64,000 nt of DNA, taken from NCBI GenBank assembly GCA_030524105.1, contig JAUNHE010000001.1, positions 124,001 through 188,000 of the forward strand, in the 5' to 3' direction. The notes under the pieces were generated by a model, which was not told the origin of the DNA, did no database searches, and saw nothing but the letters and a program-made list of their open reading frames with translations. Positions within the stretch are counted from its first letter, which is position 1; each line of letters begins with the position of its first letter. The translations under genes and the position numbers were made by a program. Positions 1 through 8,614 of this stretch are shown here, in pieces. The DNA is from Rothia sp. (in: high G+C Gram-positive bacteria). Its GTDB lineage: Bacteria; Actinomycetota; Actinomycetes; Actinomycetales; Micrococcaceae.

Positions 1-1
1 A

Positions 2-814
2 CAAACACAGGTTAAAGGAATCTACCTAGACGGCGGCTTTGGTGTAGGCAAAACCCACCTGCTGGCCTCACTATGGCACAGCGTGCAAGGCCCCAAAGCC
101 TTCGGCACCTTTGTGGAATACACCAACCTGGTGGGAGCACTCACCTTCCGTAAAGCCCTCACAGAACTAAGCCAATACAAGCTAGTGTGCATTGATGAAT
201 TTGAGCTTGACGATCCAGGAGATACGGTGCTCATGTCCCGGCTGATGCGTGAACTCACCGATGCCGGAGTTAAAATTGCAGCCACCTCTAACACCCTGCC
301 CGGAGCCCTAGGAGAAGGCCGCTTCGCCGCAGCAGATTTTAAACGTGAAATACAGGTCTTAGCCAACCAATTTCAAGTCCTCCGAATCGACGGAGAAGAC
401 TACCGGCACCGCGGCCTACCCCAAGCCCCCCAACCCCTCAACCCCGGCCAAGAAGAAGCCAGCATAGCCCAAGTCTTTAACCCCCAAGCCCACATAGCTG
501 TCGATGACTTTGCTGAACTTATTGATCACCTGGGGCAAGTACACCCCTCCCGCTACCGCCAGCTACTAGAAGGAATAGAAGGCATCTGCTGGAAAAACGT
601 ACAACCTATTACCCAGCAAGCTATTGCCCTACGATTTGTGGTACTAGCAGATAGACTCTACGACAAAGACCTACCCATTCTGGCCTCAGGGGTTCCCTTC
701 GACCAAGTCTTCACCCCAGAAATGCTCAGCGGCGGCTACCAGAAAAAATACTACAGGGCAGTTTCCAGGCTAACCGCACTAGCCAGACAAGCAAGCCTAG
801 GAGAAGACTCCTAA
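2..814 (+). CDS. zapE: ZapE/AFG1-family P-loop ATPase, 5' end missing
   Basis: This is the C-terminal part of an AFG1-like ATPase (the ZapE family, linked to cell division in proteobacteria; its role in actinobacteria is less clear). The reading frame is open from base 2, so the true start lies outside the window. The Walker A motif GFGVGKTH falls at bases 38-61, upstream of any start codon inside the window. Walker B follows as LVCIDEFELDD, and a sensor-like AATSNT is present. The C-terminus GYQKKYYRAVSRL is typical of the family. The internal GTG at base 83 is not the start because it would remove the P-loop. The stop is TAA at 812-814, and a perfect palindrome AAGCTTGCAAGCTT (836-849) lies just after it. 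Confidence 0.88.
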   Translation, partial: QTQVKGIYLDGGFGVGKTHLLASLWHSVQGPKAFGTFVEYTNLVGALTFRKALTELSQYKLVCIDEFELDDPGDTVLMSRLMRELTDAGVKIAATSNTLPGALGEGRFAAADFKREIQVLANQFQVLRIDGEDYRHRGLPQAPQPLNPGQEEASIAQVFNPQAHIAVDDFAELIDHLGQVHPSRYRQLLEGIEGICWKNVQPITQQAIALRFVVLADRLYDKDLPILASGVPFDQVFTPEMLSGGYQKKYYRAVSRLTALARQASLGEDS

Positions 815-953
815 GCTAAGCACCCTCAACTAGAGAAGCTTGCAAGCTTTTACACTACCTTGCGTTTCGATTTGGCAGCGCCGGTAAATATGTGTAAAGT
901 GTTTACCTGTCAGCCAGCCAGCTTCTCAATAGAACAAGCTAAAAAGCTGACCC

Positions 954-1026
<73 letters not shown>

Positions 1027-1077
1027 CGCATGCTGCTCCAATTGCTGGAGCACACGCCCTAGCTTGACGCAAGGTAC

Positions 1078-1148
1078 GGTGAGGTGGTCGAGTGGTTAGG
1101 CAGCGGCCTGCAAAGCCGTGTACGCGGGTTCAAATCCCGTCCTCACCT
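1078..1148 (+). tRNA. tRNA-Cys (GCA)
   Basis: A 71-nt cloverleaf. The acceptor GGTGAGG pairs with CCTCACC. The anticodon loop is CTGCAAA, so the anticodon is GCA. The T-arm CGGGTTCAAATCCCG is canonical. The Gly-Cys-Val array is close-packed. Confidence 0.95.
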
Positions 1149-1174
1149 CGCAACAATACGAGTATTGTTTTGAT

Positions 1175-1246
1175 GCGCGATTGGCGCAGCGGTAGCGCGC
1201 TTCCCTGACACGGAAGAGGTCACTGGTTCGATCCCAGTATCGCGCA
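1175..1246 (+). tRNA. tRNA-Val (GAC)
   Basis: A 72-nt cloverleaf. The acceptor GCGCGAT pairs with ATCGCGC. The stem CTTCC/GGAAG encloses CTGACAC, so the anticodon is GAC. Its T-arm 3' half and acceptor 3' strand are repeated 141 bp downstream (see the repeat at 1230-1493). Confidence 0.95.
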
Positions 1247-1254
1247 CGGATAGT

Positions 1255-1286
1255 CCCCGGCCCTGTGTGGGTTGGGGCTTTCTTGT
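1255..1286 (+). terminator. Terminator of the tRNA array, duplicated downstream
   Basis: CCCC-GG-CCC, the loop TGTGT and GGG-TT-GGGG form a 9-bp stem if two G-T wobbles are allowed, followed by CTTTCTT. It lies directly behind tRNA-Val. The same hairpin recurs at about 1396-1427 in the second repeat copy, so the array ends in two tandem terminators. Confidence 0.7.
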
Positions 1287-1317
1287 GTCTGTTTATTTTT
1301 TTTGTGGGGTTTACTGC

Positions 1318-1358
1318 AGGGAATTCTTTTTTTCCTCGCTTGCTCGGAAGAATTCCCT
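1318..1358. repeat. Perfect 11-bp inverted repeat with EcoRI-like arms
   Basis: AGGGAATTCTT (1318-1328) and AAGAATTCCCT (1348-1358) are perfect inverted arms around a 19-nt loop containing a T-run. It could act as a bidirectional terminator between the tRNA array and the opposing lipoprotein gene. The second repeat copy keeps only the left arm. Confidence 0.55.
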
Positions 1359-1494
1359 TTCGTCTGGTTTGATCCCAGTATCGCGCACGGATAGTCCCCG
1401 GCCCTGTGTGGGTTGGGGCTTTCTTGTGTCTGCTTATTTTCTGTGGGTTTTGGTTTTTACTGCAGGGAATTCTTTTTTTCCTCGCTTGCTCGGC

Positions 1495-2145
1495 CTAGGA
1501 AGGGCAGCTAGCAAAACCCCTACTAAAATCTGGATCAAGATCCAGCCGGTAAGAACCATCCTGGCCAGCAACCACATCAATTTTAAAAACTTCAGCCGCA
1601 CTATAAGACTGGCCATCATTAGCTGACAAAACACTCATGAGGGACCTCTTATCAACAGTAACCTTAGACAGATCAAGACAGGTATAAAAACTAAAAGAGT
1701 CAGCACCCTGCCGGCCCGCATCAGCGACAGCAAACTCAGGCGCATACCTAGAATGCCCAGACGGATAATAGACAGCCCTAGCCCGGCCAGCAACCTGCTT
1801 CCCAAGCTCAACCTGCTCCAAACCCAAGCCAGCGTAGCCAGCAATCAAGCCCCGCACATGCTGACCAACCAACTCCGGCGACTGCTCATCCAAAGCCTGA
1901 ACATCCTGGTCAGAAAACTGGCCATGAAGCCCCGCGTCAAGAGGAGTCAAAACCCGCTCCTCAAAACCCTCCTGAACCACAGTCAAATCCCGCCCCCGAT
2001 CACCAGTCAGCGAAGAATCCCCAGCCACATCAGCAGAAGCGCAACCGGTAAAACCAAGAAACAGCAGCAGCACCACCGCAAGACAGCATTTTTGTCGTAG
2101 CACCCTCAACCCCCAGACCCATAACAGCAAGAACCTACAAAACAT
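1495..2145 (-). CDS. Putative lipoprotein of unknown function
   Basis: I do not recognise the family. The N-terminus has a hydrophobic stretch (AVVLLLFLGF) ending in a lipobox-like FTGC, so export and lipid anchoring are likely. The mature part is about 180 residues and acidic, with no motif I can name, and it ends ...ASCPS with a cysteine close to the C-terminus. The start is uncertain: ATG at 2145 is used here, but GTG at 2103, preceded by a G-rich stretch, would give a more ordinary signal peptide (VLRQKCCLAVV...). The gene runs against the tRNAs, lies between the two identical tRNA-Gly genes, and its stop codon sits at the edge of the second tandem repeat copy. Confidence 0.6.
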   Translation of the reverse strand: MFCRFLLLWVWGLRVLRQKCCLAVVLLLFLGFTGCASADVAGDSSLTGDRGRDLTVVQEGFEERVLTPLDAGLHGQFSDQDVQALDEQSPELVGQHVRGLIAGYAGLGLEQVELGKQVAGRARAVYYPSGHSRYAPEFAVADAGRQGADSFSFYTCLDLSKVTVDKRSLMSVLSANDGQSYSAAEVFKIDVVAGQDGSYRLDLDPDFSRGFASCPS

Positions 2146-2294
2146 GGTAGGTGGCCCCAAGAGGAATGATCAAGGAAGCCAGCTAGCTAGCTCAACCCCA
2201 GCAACAAATCCAGCAGTAAAAGACAAAAACAAGTGCTACTGATAAAAATAAGTTGCGAACTTATGTCAGAGTGTGTATAGTCTTTTCTCGTTGC

Positions 2295-2367
<73 letters not shown>

Positions 2368-2598
2368 CCAAGTAAAAATCTATCCTGTGCCTACAAAAGT
2401 AGGCGCAAGTAGCGCGCTTTGTTCGTTTGGTTTTATTGCAGGGAATTCTGTTTTGCTCTCACCTGCACCCTTCTAGGAACCTAAAATCCAGTTTGCTAGT
2501 ACAAACATCTGCTAGGATCCCCCTAGACAGGCCCTATCTCAATTGCTCAACAGCTAAGAACAGGCACTGTCACCAGAACAAAACAGAACAGGGCGATC

Positions 2599-3548
2599 AT
2601 GAATAAAAAGAAAAAATCTGGCTATCCATCGGCGGCGGCTTCCTAGCTCTTGCACTTACAGCAGGCCTCTTCGTCTGGAACAACCTTTCACCACTATCAG
2701 GCTACGGCAAACTCTCCGAAACCATCAGTGCAAGCGACATCAAAGACGCTCGCGCCAAATTCACAACCGAAGACTACACCGACCAAGAGAGCGGTCTGAC
2801 CATCTCCTACAACATCTACGTTCCCGAGAACTACGATGCAAACAAACAATACCCCATGATGGTCTCCATCGCAGACGCAAGCTCAGTTGGCACCGACACC
2901 ACCGCCCCTCTCAACAAAAACTTTGGCGGAGCCGTCTGGGCAACCGACAGCGAACAAGCCAAACACGAAAGCTTTGTGATTGTTCCTAACTACCCAGAAA
3001 TCATCATCGACGACAACAACGGATCCAACAAAACAGAATACCTAGACGCAACAGCCCGTATGATCAAAAACCTCAGCGAGAAATACAGCATCGACACAAA
3101 CCGCATCTACGGTACCGGCCAATCCATGGGCGCTATGACCACCATGTACCTGGCATCCCAGAACCCCGACCTCTACGCAGCCATCCTCGTTGTTGACGGC
3201 CAATGGAAAACGGAAGAACTTCAAGGCCTCACAGAGGTCCCCTTCGTCTACTTTGCAGCTGCCGGTGACGCCAAAGCCTCAGCTGGTCAAGAAGAAATCA
3301 AAACCATGCTCAGCGACAAAGGCATCGAATACGGAGAGCTCAGCGACATCAAGGCCTCAGACTCAGCAGCCTCCCTCGACTAACAGGTACAACCTATGCT
3401 GCAAGAAGGCTACAAGCAAAACTTCATCACCTGGAAAGCCGGAACCGTCACCAACTTCACCCTCAGGGGAGACGAACACATGTACTCCTTCCGATTCGGC
3501 TACAAGGTTAACGCCGTGAGAGACTGGATCTACGAGCAAAGCAAATAA
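2599..3548 (+). pseudogene. Disrupted secreted alpha/beta hydrolase (esterase-like)
   Basis: The intact ancestor would start with ATG at 2599 (MNKKKK...), followed by a membrane/signal segment (LSIGGGFLALALTAGLF). Two lesions break it. An A-run at 2611-2616 is one base short, so the ATG frame stops early and the rest is in another frame. A TAA at 3381-3383 also lies in frame, after which the same frame continues for 54 codons (QVQPMLQEGYKQNF...) to TAA at 3546. The core carries the nucleophile motif GQSMG (G-x-S-x-G) and ends in a region like secreted esterase/prolyl-oligopeptidase-type hydrolases. A translated fragment from ATG 2856 is possible but would lack signal and tail. Homopolymer slippage could in principle be a sequencing error; the internal stop is a separate defect. 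Confidence 0.7.
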
Positions 3549-3756
3549 GAAAAACAGCCTACTCAAACTCCTAACAAACTACCGGCCACGCAACCAGCGC
3601 GGTGAACCCCTGGCCGGAGTCTACGCCCGCCCCCTACTCCAAGAGCCAGCACCGGGGCGTATACTTGATGAAGCGCACTAGTTAGCCCCTCATACTAGAC
3701 CAGCTGGCAAGTGCCCACCAACCCTTGCCAACCCGATACGTCAGGACCTACCACCT

Positions 3757-4605
3757 ATGACCACACCCATGTTGGCGCAGGCCACCAACCACGGCCGCAT
3801 GTACGCGCGTACCATGGGCGGGGAACTATTAGTTCCCTCCATCACCACCGTCATTGGACAACAAGCCAGCGACCTCTCAGGCTGGCACGGCTACATGGCA
3901 GCCAAAGCAGCCCTAGAAGACCAACGCTCCTACCGGGCATCCTCATCGGGAGGACTCAAATACGCCATCATCCGAGACGCCGCAACAGCCTCCGAACGCT
4001 ACCGCGACGACGCCGCAGCCAGAGGAGACAGGGTCCACAACTATGCAGAACAAGTAGCCTTAGAAGCCATGGGCCTACCCCACCAGCTAGAAGACTGCCG
4101 CAAAAAACTCATCACCCACGGCGAACAAGCCTACGCCGACCGCTTTGACGAATGGTGGGAGCTCTACCGACCCAGACCCCTCGCCACCGAAGTAACCATC
4201 TGGAACGAAACAGTAGGCTACGCAGGAACCCTCGACCTTGTAGCAGAAATTGCCGGACACACCTGCATCATCGACTACAAAACCAAAGGCACCGACAAAC
4301 AAGGACGAGTCAAAGCCCTAGACCCCAAAGTCGTCATGCAACTAGTAGCCGGCCTTAAAGCAGAAGAATCACTGGTAGACGCCTCCACCGGAGCCTGGGA
4401 ACCCTGGAAACACGGCCAAGCCCCCATCCTCATGGGAGTAGCTATCGGGCAAACACAAGTACTACCCCTCCAAGCCAACCCGGCCATCCTCGAACACAGC
4501 TGGTACAAATTCTGCGCCCTCAAAAAAGTCTGGGACTACAACAAAATCCTAGAATCCAAGACAGACCAGCTACTGATGCCACTAGTTCCACCCCCAGCTC
4601 CATAA
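3757..4605 (+). CDS. PD-(D/E)XK nuclease-superfamily protein
   Basis: A 282-residue cytoplasmic protein. The catalytic signature of the PD-(D/E)XK (RecB-like) fold is readable: an upstream Glu in ATEVTIWN, then GYAGTLDLVAEI (the D motif) and CIIDYKTKG (D-x-K). A conserved Gln (KVVMQLVAGL) follows at the usual distance. Proteins of this type in actinobacteria are generally uncharacterised, and a DNA-processing role is inferred only from the fold. It stands alone, with 208 bp upstream and 72 bp before def. Its codons are strongly A/C-ending, like the genes either side. Confidence 0.75.
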   Translation: MTTPMLAQATNHGRMYARTMGGELLVPSITTVIGQQASDLSGWHGYMAAKAALEDQRSYRASSSGGLKYAIIRDAATASERYRDDAAARGDRVHNYAEQVALEAMGLPHQLEDCRKKLITHGEQAYADRFDEWWELYRPRPLATEVTIWNETVGYAGTLDLVAEIAGHTCIIDYKTKGTDKQGRVKALDPKVVMQLVAGLKAEESLVDASTGAWEPWKHGQAPILMGVAIGQTQVLPLQANPAILEHSWYKFCALKKVWDYNKILESKTDQLLMPLVPPPAP

Positions 4606-4677
4606 AATAAAGACCAAAGACAAAACCACACAACACCACCACAATCGCCCGGCCAACCCCACCAAGAAAGAAGACCT

Positions 4678-5247
4678 ATGACCATACTGACGATACGAAC
4701 CATAGGAGACCCCGTACTACGCACCACCTGCGAGCCCGTCACCACCTTTGACGACCACCTCAAAAAACTGATTGAAGACATGTTTGAAACCATGTACCAA
4801 GTACAAGGAGTTGGCCTGGCAGGACCACAAGTAGGAGTCAACAAACGTATCTTCACCTTTGGAAATATTGATAATCGTCAGGGCTATATCATCAACCCAG
4901 TACTAGAAACAGGAAACGAAAACCAAGAAGGCGGCGAAGGCTGCCTATCCGTACCGGGCCTCTCATCAGAAACACCGCGCAAACAATGGGCCAGAGTCCG
5001 TGGAGTAGACAGCAAGAACCAGCCCCTGGAATGGGAAGGCCAAGGCCTCTTTGCCCGGATGCTCCAACACGAAAGTGACCACCTGAACGGCAAACTCTTC
5101 ATAGACCGAGTACAAGGAGAAGACAGAAAAAGAATCATGCAAACAATCCGGCAGAGCAACTACAACCAAGTCAGCGCTGCCGTGCGCTCGCAACGCTCAG
5201 AATCCGTCTCCTCTGGCTTTGTTCCGCCAGCTTTTAGAGGGAAATAG
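4678..5247 (+). CDS. def: Peptide deformylase
   Basis: Removes the formyl group from the N-terminal methionine of new proteins; a metal enzyme of the cytosol. All three family motifs are present: GVGLAGPQVG (residues ~42-51), EGCLSVPG with the metal-binding Cys (~83-90), and QHESDHLNG with the HExxH zinc/iron site (~127-135). At 189 residues it has a short C-terminal extension rich in Ser, Arg and Gln. It is followed after 3 bp by fmt, the gene for the opposite step, so the two are almost certainly co-transcribed. Confidence 0.97.
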   Translation: MTILTIRTIGDPVLRTTCEPVTTFDDHLKKLIEDMFETMYQVQGVGLAGPQVGVNKRIFTFGNIDNRQGYIINPVLETGNENQEGGEGCLSVPGLSSETPRKQWARVRGVDSKNQPLEWEGQGLFARMLQHESDHLNGKLFIDRVQGEDRKRIMQTIRQSNYNQVSAAVRSQRSESVSSGFVPPAFRGK

Positions 5248-5250
5248 TTC

Positions 5251-6183
5251 ATGGCCATGAAAGTACTTTTTGCCGGAACCCCCCAGTTAGCCACCAAAAC
5301 CTTAGCGGGGCTCCTGGACAGTGAACACAGCGTCGTAGGAGTACTCACCCGCCAGGATGCCCCCCAAGGTAGAAAAAGACAGCTAACCCCCTCACCGCTT
5401 GCCAGCTACGCCCAAGACAAAGGACTGCCGGTTATCAAAGCCAACCGCTGGGATAGCCGGGTGGCACAAGAAATCAGCGAACTAGGAGCAGATATAGCAA
5501 GCGTGGTGGCCTACGGAACCTTGCTACCGCCAGCCGCCCTAGAATTACTACCCCACGGCTGGATCAACCTACATTTTTCAGATTTACCGCACTGGCGAGG
5601 AGCCGCGCCGGTGCAACGGGCCCTGATGGCAGGGGCAGAATATATTCACTCCTGCACCTTCAAAATAGAGCCAAGCCTAGATACCGGGCCAGTCTTTATG
5701 ACAGAAAAAACCGCGGTAGCAGCAGAGGACACTGCCGGGGAAATTCTCAACAGGTTAGCAACAAGCGGTGCCAGGCTACTAGCTGAGACCATTGAGGCTA
5801 TCGCTAGGGGACAGGCAGGCAAACCCCAGCAAGGTGAACCCAGCTACGCCCCCAAGCTAACCCTGGCAGATGGGCGAATCAACTGGAATCATAAGGCAAG
5901 CGAAATCCTGGCCCGCTACCGTGCCGTTAGCCCGGAACCGGGCCCCTGGTGCCAGTTACAGGAACAAAAAATCAAGCTCGGCAAACTCAGACTAAGCCAG
6001 GAAAAAGCGGCTGCAAGCCCGGGAACGGTGGAAGTGAAACAGCAAACCTGCCTGGTGCACTGTGCGGATTACTGCCTGGAACTAGAACTTGTACAACCGG
6101 CAGGAAAAAAAATGATGAAGGCAGCAGACTGGGCCCGTGGACTGGGGCCAGAGCTTAAAAATAAGAAAGTGGTACTGAAGTGA
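5251..6183 (+). CDS. fmt: Methionyl-tRNA formyltransferase
   Basis: Formylates Met-tRNAfMet with 10-formyl-tetrahydrofolate. The N-terminus MKVLFAGTPQLA and the region LHFSDLPHWRGAAPVQ carry the formyltransferase fold and catalytic loop. The C-terminal OB-like domain begins around residue 205 (LADGRINWNHKASEI). The ATG at 5251 is chosen because GAGGGA lies 8 bases upstream; ATG 5257 is possible. The stop overlaps the GTG of rsmB (GTGA), giving a tight def-fmt-rsmB operon. Confidence 0.97.
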   Translation: MAMKVLFAGTPQLATKTLAGLLDSEHSVVGVLTRQDAPQGRKRQLTPSPLASYAQDKGLPVIKANRWDSRVAQEISELGADIASVVAYGTLLPPAALELLPHGWINLHFSDLPHWRGAAPVQRALMAGAEYIHSCTFKIEPSLDTGPVFMTEKTAVAAEDTAGEILNRLATSGARLLAETIEAIARGQAGKPQQGEPSYAPKLTLADGRINWNHKASEILARYRAVSPEPGPWCQLQEQKIKLGKLRLSQEKAAASPGTVEVKQQTCLVHCADYCLELELVQPAGKKMMKAADWARGLGPELKNKKVVLK

Positions 6184-7799
6184 CCGGCTATGGATCAGAT
6201 CAGCGACCCAGAGGCGGCCGCACAGCTCAAGGCCGAGATTTTGGCCCTAAACACAGCCGTCGGAACGCACGAGGGCATGAGAGAAACCGGCCTAAACAGC
6301 ACCAACGTAGCTTTTCCCAGCAGGCCCCTAGCGCTAGAAAGCGTAAGTCTGACCCAGCTCGACTCACCGCCTATCAAGCCATTAACGCGGTGGTTACCGA
6401 CGATGCTTACGCCAACCTTGTGCTGCCCCAGCTGATTCGTAAAAATAGGTTAGACCGCCGTGATGCGGCCTTTGCCACCGAATTAGCCTACGGTACCTTA
6501 CGACACCAGGGCCGTTACGACGCTATTTTGGCCCATTGTTCAGATAGGCCCCTGGACAAGACAGGTAGCCAAATCCTTACCGCCCTGCGGATGGGTTTGC
6601 ACCAGCTCCTTTCGATGCGGGTACCTGCTCACGCAGCCTTAGACTCAACGGTGGCCCTAGCTAGGGCAGAAATTGGTTCCGGCCCAGCTAGTTTTATTAA
6701 CGCCGTGCTGCGCCGGGCCAGTGAACGCAGCGATCAGCAGTGGCAGCAGCAGCTGGACCAGCAGGCCCCGGACGAAATATCCCAGTTAGCCCTAGCCCAG
6801 TCCCACCCGGTTTGGGTTGTGCGGGCCCTCAGGCAGGCCTTGGTAGCACACGGGCGGTCGGCCCAGGAGATAGAGGACCTGCTGGAAGCTAATAATCAGG
6901 CTCCTCTGGTTCACCTTGTTGCCTTGCCAGGCATTGGGGATCTTACTGAAGCTCTAGAGCAGGGTGCTCAAGAAGGCCAATTGGTTCCTGGTTCCGCTAC
7001 CTACGCCAGTGGAGACCTGGGCCGCCTACAGGACGTGCGCCAGGGCCGGGTACGGGCCCAGGACATTGGCTCACAGCTTGTGGCCCGTGCCTTAGCCCAG
7101 GCCCCCTTGGAGGGGGAAGACCGCTTCTGGCTTGATCTATGTGCTGGTCCTGGAGGCAAGGCTGCCCTGCTTGCCGCCTTAGGGGCTCCCAGAGGGGTGC
7201 AGCTGCTTGCAAATGAGCCTACTGCCCACCGGGCAAAACTAGTGGAAAAATCCTTGCAGGCCATAGACCCGGCTTACTATCGGGTGATCTGCGCTGACGG
7301 TAGGCAGATTGGCTCCTGCTTGCAGGATCCTGCCCGCCGGCCGCTAGATATGCCGGCAGGCAGGCTCTTTGACCGGGTGCTGGTTGATGTTCCCTGCTCT
7401 GGGTTAGGGGCCCTACGGCGCCGCCCCGAAGCGCGTTGGCGTAAGTCTCCCAGCGATATTGGAGACTTGTTAAAGCTGCAGCGTCAGCTTCTTGAGGCGG
7501 CCATTGAGGTAACCAGAGCCGGGGGCCTGCTGGCCTACTCCACCTGCTCGCCACACATGGCTGAAACTCAAAATATTGTGGCCGATATTCTAGGCGCTGG
7601 CCGGGTTCAGCTCCTGGACTCTGCTGCCGCTTTGGCTGCGGTAGCTCATCAGGATGAGGCCGGCCAGTCCCTGCTTTCTGCTGCTATGGAGACTGCCTAC
7701 CGGGCTGACGCTGCTAACCCGGCTGCTAGCACCGCCCAGTTATGGCCGCACATCCATGGCACCGACGCCATGTTTTTTGCCCTTTTCCGTAAAAAATAG
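6180..7799 (+). CDS. rsmB: 16S rRNA m5C methyltransferase RsmB/Sun
   Basis: Makes 5-methylcytosine in 16S rRNA using SAM. A basic, low-complexity N-terminal extension of about 50 residues precedes a NusB-like RNA-binding domain (AYQAINAVVTDDAYANL). The methyltransferase domain follows: DLCAGPGGKAALLA (SAM loop), VLVDVPCSGLG (motif IV, catalytic Cys) and AYSTCSPHMAE (motif VI, second Cys). Both catalytic cysteines are present. It starts with GTG overlapping the fmt stop. Codon choice changes within the first ~250 bp, from A/C-ending to G/T-ending (see findings). Confidence 0.95.
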   Translation: MTGYGSDQRPRGGRTAQGRDFGPKHSRRNARGHERNRPKQHQRSFSQQAPSARKRKSDPARLTAYQAINAVVTDDAYANLVLPQLIRKNRLDRRDAAFATELAYGTLRHQGRYDAILAHCSDRPLDKTGSQILTALRMGLHQLLSMRVPAHAALDSTVALARAEIGSGPASFINAVLRRASERSDQQWQQQLDQQAPDEISQLALAQSHPVWVVRALRQALVAHGRSAQEIEDLLEANNQAPLVHLVALPGIGDLTEALEQGAQEGQLVPGSATYASGDLGRLQDVRQGRVRAQDIGSQLVARALAQAPLEGEDRFWLDLCAGPGGKAALLAALGAPRGVQLLANEPTAHRAKLVEKSLQAIDPAYYRVICADGRQIGSCLQDPARRPLDMPAGRLFDRVLVDVPCSGLGALRRRPEARWRKSPSDIGDLLKLQRQLLEAAIEVTRAGGLLAYSTCSPHMAETQNIVADILGAGRVQLLDSAAALAAVAHQDEAGQSLLSAAMETAYRADAANPAASTAQLWPHIHGTDAMFFALFRKK

Positions 7800-7829
7800 T
7801 GACTAAGACAAGCTAACGAGGAGCCTCTT

Positions 7830-8498
7830 ATGACCTGCCGTATACACCCTTCGATCCTTAGCGCTGACTTTGCTGAACTCGGCGCCGAACTGGCCAAGGT
7901 AGCTTCAGCGGACGCTATTCATGTGGATGTCATGGATAATCATTTTGTTCCTAATCTCACCTGGGGCTTGCCAGTGGTCAAACGGATCCGTCAAGTGAGT
8001 CCGCTTCCCTTTGACGTCCACCTGATGATTTCTGATGCTGATCGTTGGGCACCTGACTATGCAGAAGCTGGCTGTGAATCCGTCACCTTTCATGCTGAGG
8101 CTGCCAGGGCACCGGTTAAGCTCGCCCGCCAGCTGCGCCAGGCTGGGGCACAGGCCGGTATGGCCTTGCGTCCGGCTAGCCCGGTTGAACCCTACTTGGA
8201 CATGCTGGGTGAGTTAGATATGTTGCTAATTATGACTGTTGAACCCGGCTTTGGAGGGCAGGAGTTCTTAGACTTGACCCTACCTAAAATCCAAAAAGTA
8301 GCCCAAGCTGTTCAGGGCTCAGAGCTGCAGTTACGCCTGCAGGTGGATGGAGGGATCACCCAGGAAAGTATTGTGAAGGCAGCACAGGCCGGGGCAGATA
8401 CTTTTGTGGCGGGTTCTGCTATTTACGGTGCGGCAGATATTCCTGAGGCTATTGACCGCCTGCGTCAGGCCGCTACCTCGGTAAAAGGGCAGCCATAA
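7830..8498 (+). CDS. rpe: Ribulose-phosphate 3-epimerase
   Basis: Interconverts ribulose 5-phosphate and xylulose 5-phosphate in the pentose phosphate pathway. It is a TIM barrel of 222 residues with PSILSADF (residue ~6), [12 protein letters not shown] (metal ligands and catalytic Asp), [10 protein letters not shown] and VDGGI. A GAGGAG ribosome site lies upstream of the ATG. It ends the def-fmt-rsmB-rpe series and is followed by a terminator. Ribulose 5-phosphate is also the substrate of RibB, encoded 3 kb downstream. Confidence 0.97.
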   Translation: MTCRIHPSILSADFAELGAELAKVASADAIHVDVMDNHFVPNLTWGLPVVKRIRQVSPLPFDVHLMISDADRWAPDYAEAGCESVTFHAEAARAPVKLARQLRQAGAQAGMALRPASPVEPYLDMLGELDMLLIMTVEPGFGGQEFLDLTLPKIQKVAQAVQGSELQLRLQVDGGITQESIVKAAQAGADTFVAGSAIYGAADIPEAIDRLRQAATSVKGQP

Positions 8499-8501
8499 AA
8501 C

Positions 8502-8534
8502 CCGGCAGAAAATGTGCCGGTCCTTACTTTTTAG
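8502..8534 (+). terminator. Terminator after rpe
   Basis: CCGGCA (8502-8507) and TGCCGG (8515-8520) form a 6-bp stem, followed by a T-rich tail TCCTTACTTTTT. Confidence 0.65.
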
Positions 8535-8564
8535 GCTGATCTAATCCAAAAACATGACGAAGGA

Positions 8565-8605
8565 CTCAAACTCACGTAGTTTAGGGTGAAGGTCACTAGT
8601 TTGAG
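8565..8605 (+). repeat. Inverted repeat overlapping the RBS of the TPR gene
   Basis: CTCAAACT (8565-8572) and AGTTTGAG (8598-8605) are perfect 8-bp arms. The right arm runs into GAGGAG, the ribosome site of the gene starting at 8615. If transcribed, this stem could mask the RBS. Whether the promoter lies upstream of the left arm is not known. Confidence 0.4.
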
Positions 8606-8614
8606 GAGAAGTCA

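Larger units (their letters stand above)
1230..1493 (+). repeat. Imperfect tandem duplication containing the tRNA-Val 3' end
   Basis: Bases 1230-1291 and 1371-1432 are identical over 62 bp. The repeated segment holds the 3' end of tRNA-Val (T-arm half, acceptor strand and discriminator base) and the terminator. After small indels, the segment from TTACTGCAGGGAATTC to CTCGCTTGCTCGG also recurs (from 1311 and from 1457). A diverged third echo of the second part, TTATTGCAGGGAATTCT, occurs at 2433 behind the second tRNA-Gly. Copy 2 has no complete tRNA. Confidence 0.85.

Noticed and set aside
836-849. Palindrome AAGCTTGCAAGCTT as terminator of the ZapE gene
   Set aside because: It is a perfect palindrome with no room for a loop and has only four Ts after it; a weak case, so not listed as a feature.
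1267-1626. Plus-strand open frame of 119 codons over the tandem repeat
   Set aside because: It consists of two translated repeat copies with phenylalanine-rich nonsense, includes terminator hairpins and overlaps the lipoprotein gene on the other strand.
5251-6183. Formyltransferase for hydroxyornithine
   Set aside because: It sits beside def and rsmB and has the methionyl-tRNA formyltransferase C-terminal domain, so it is the normal translation gene.
7001-7554. Several antisense open frames over rsmB and other GC-rich genes
   Set aside because: They mirror the codon pattern of the real genes and contain no motif; the sense genes are certain.
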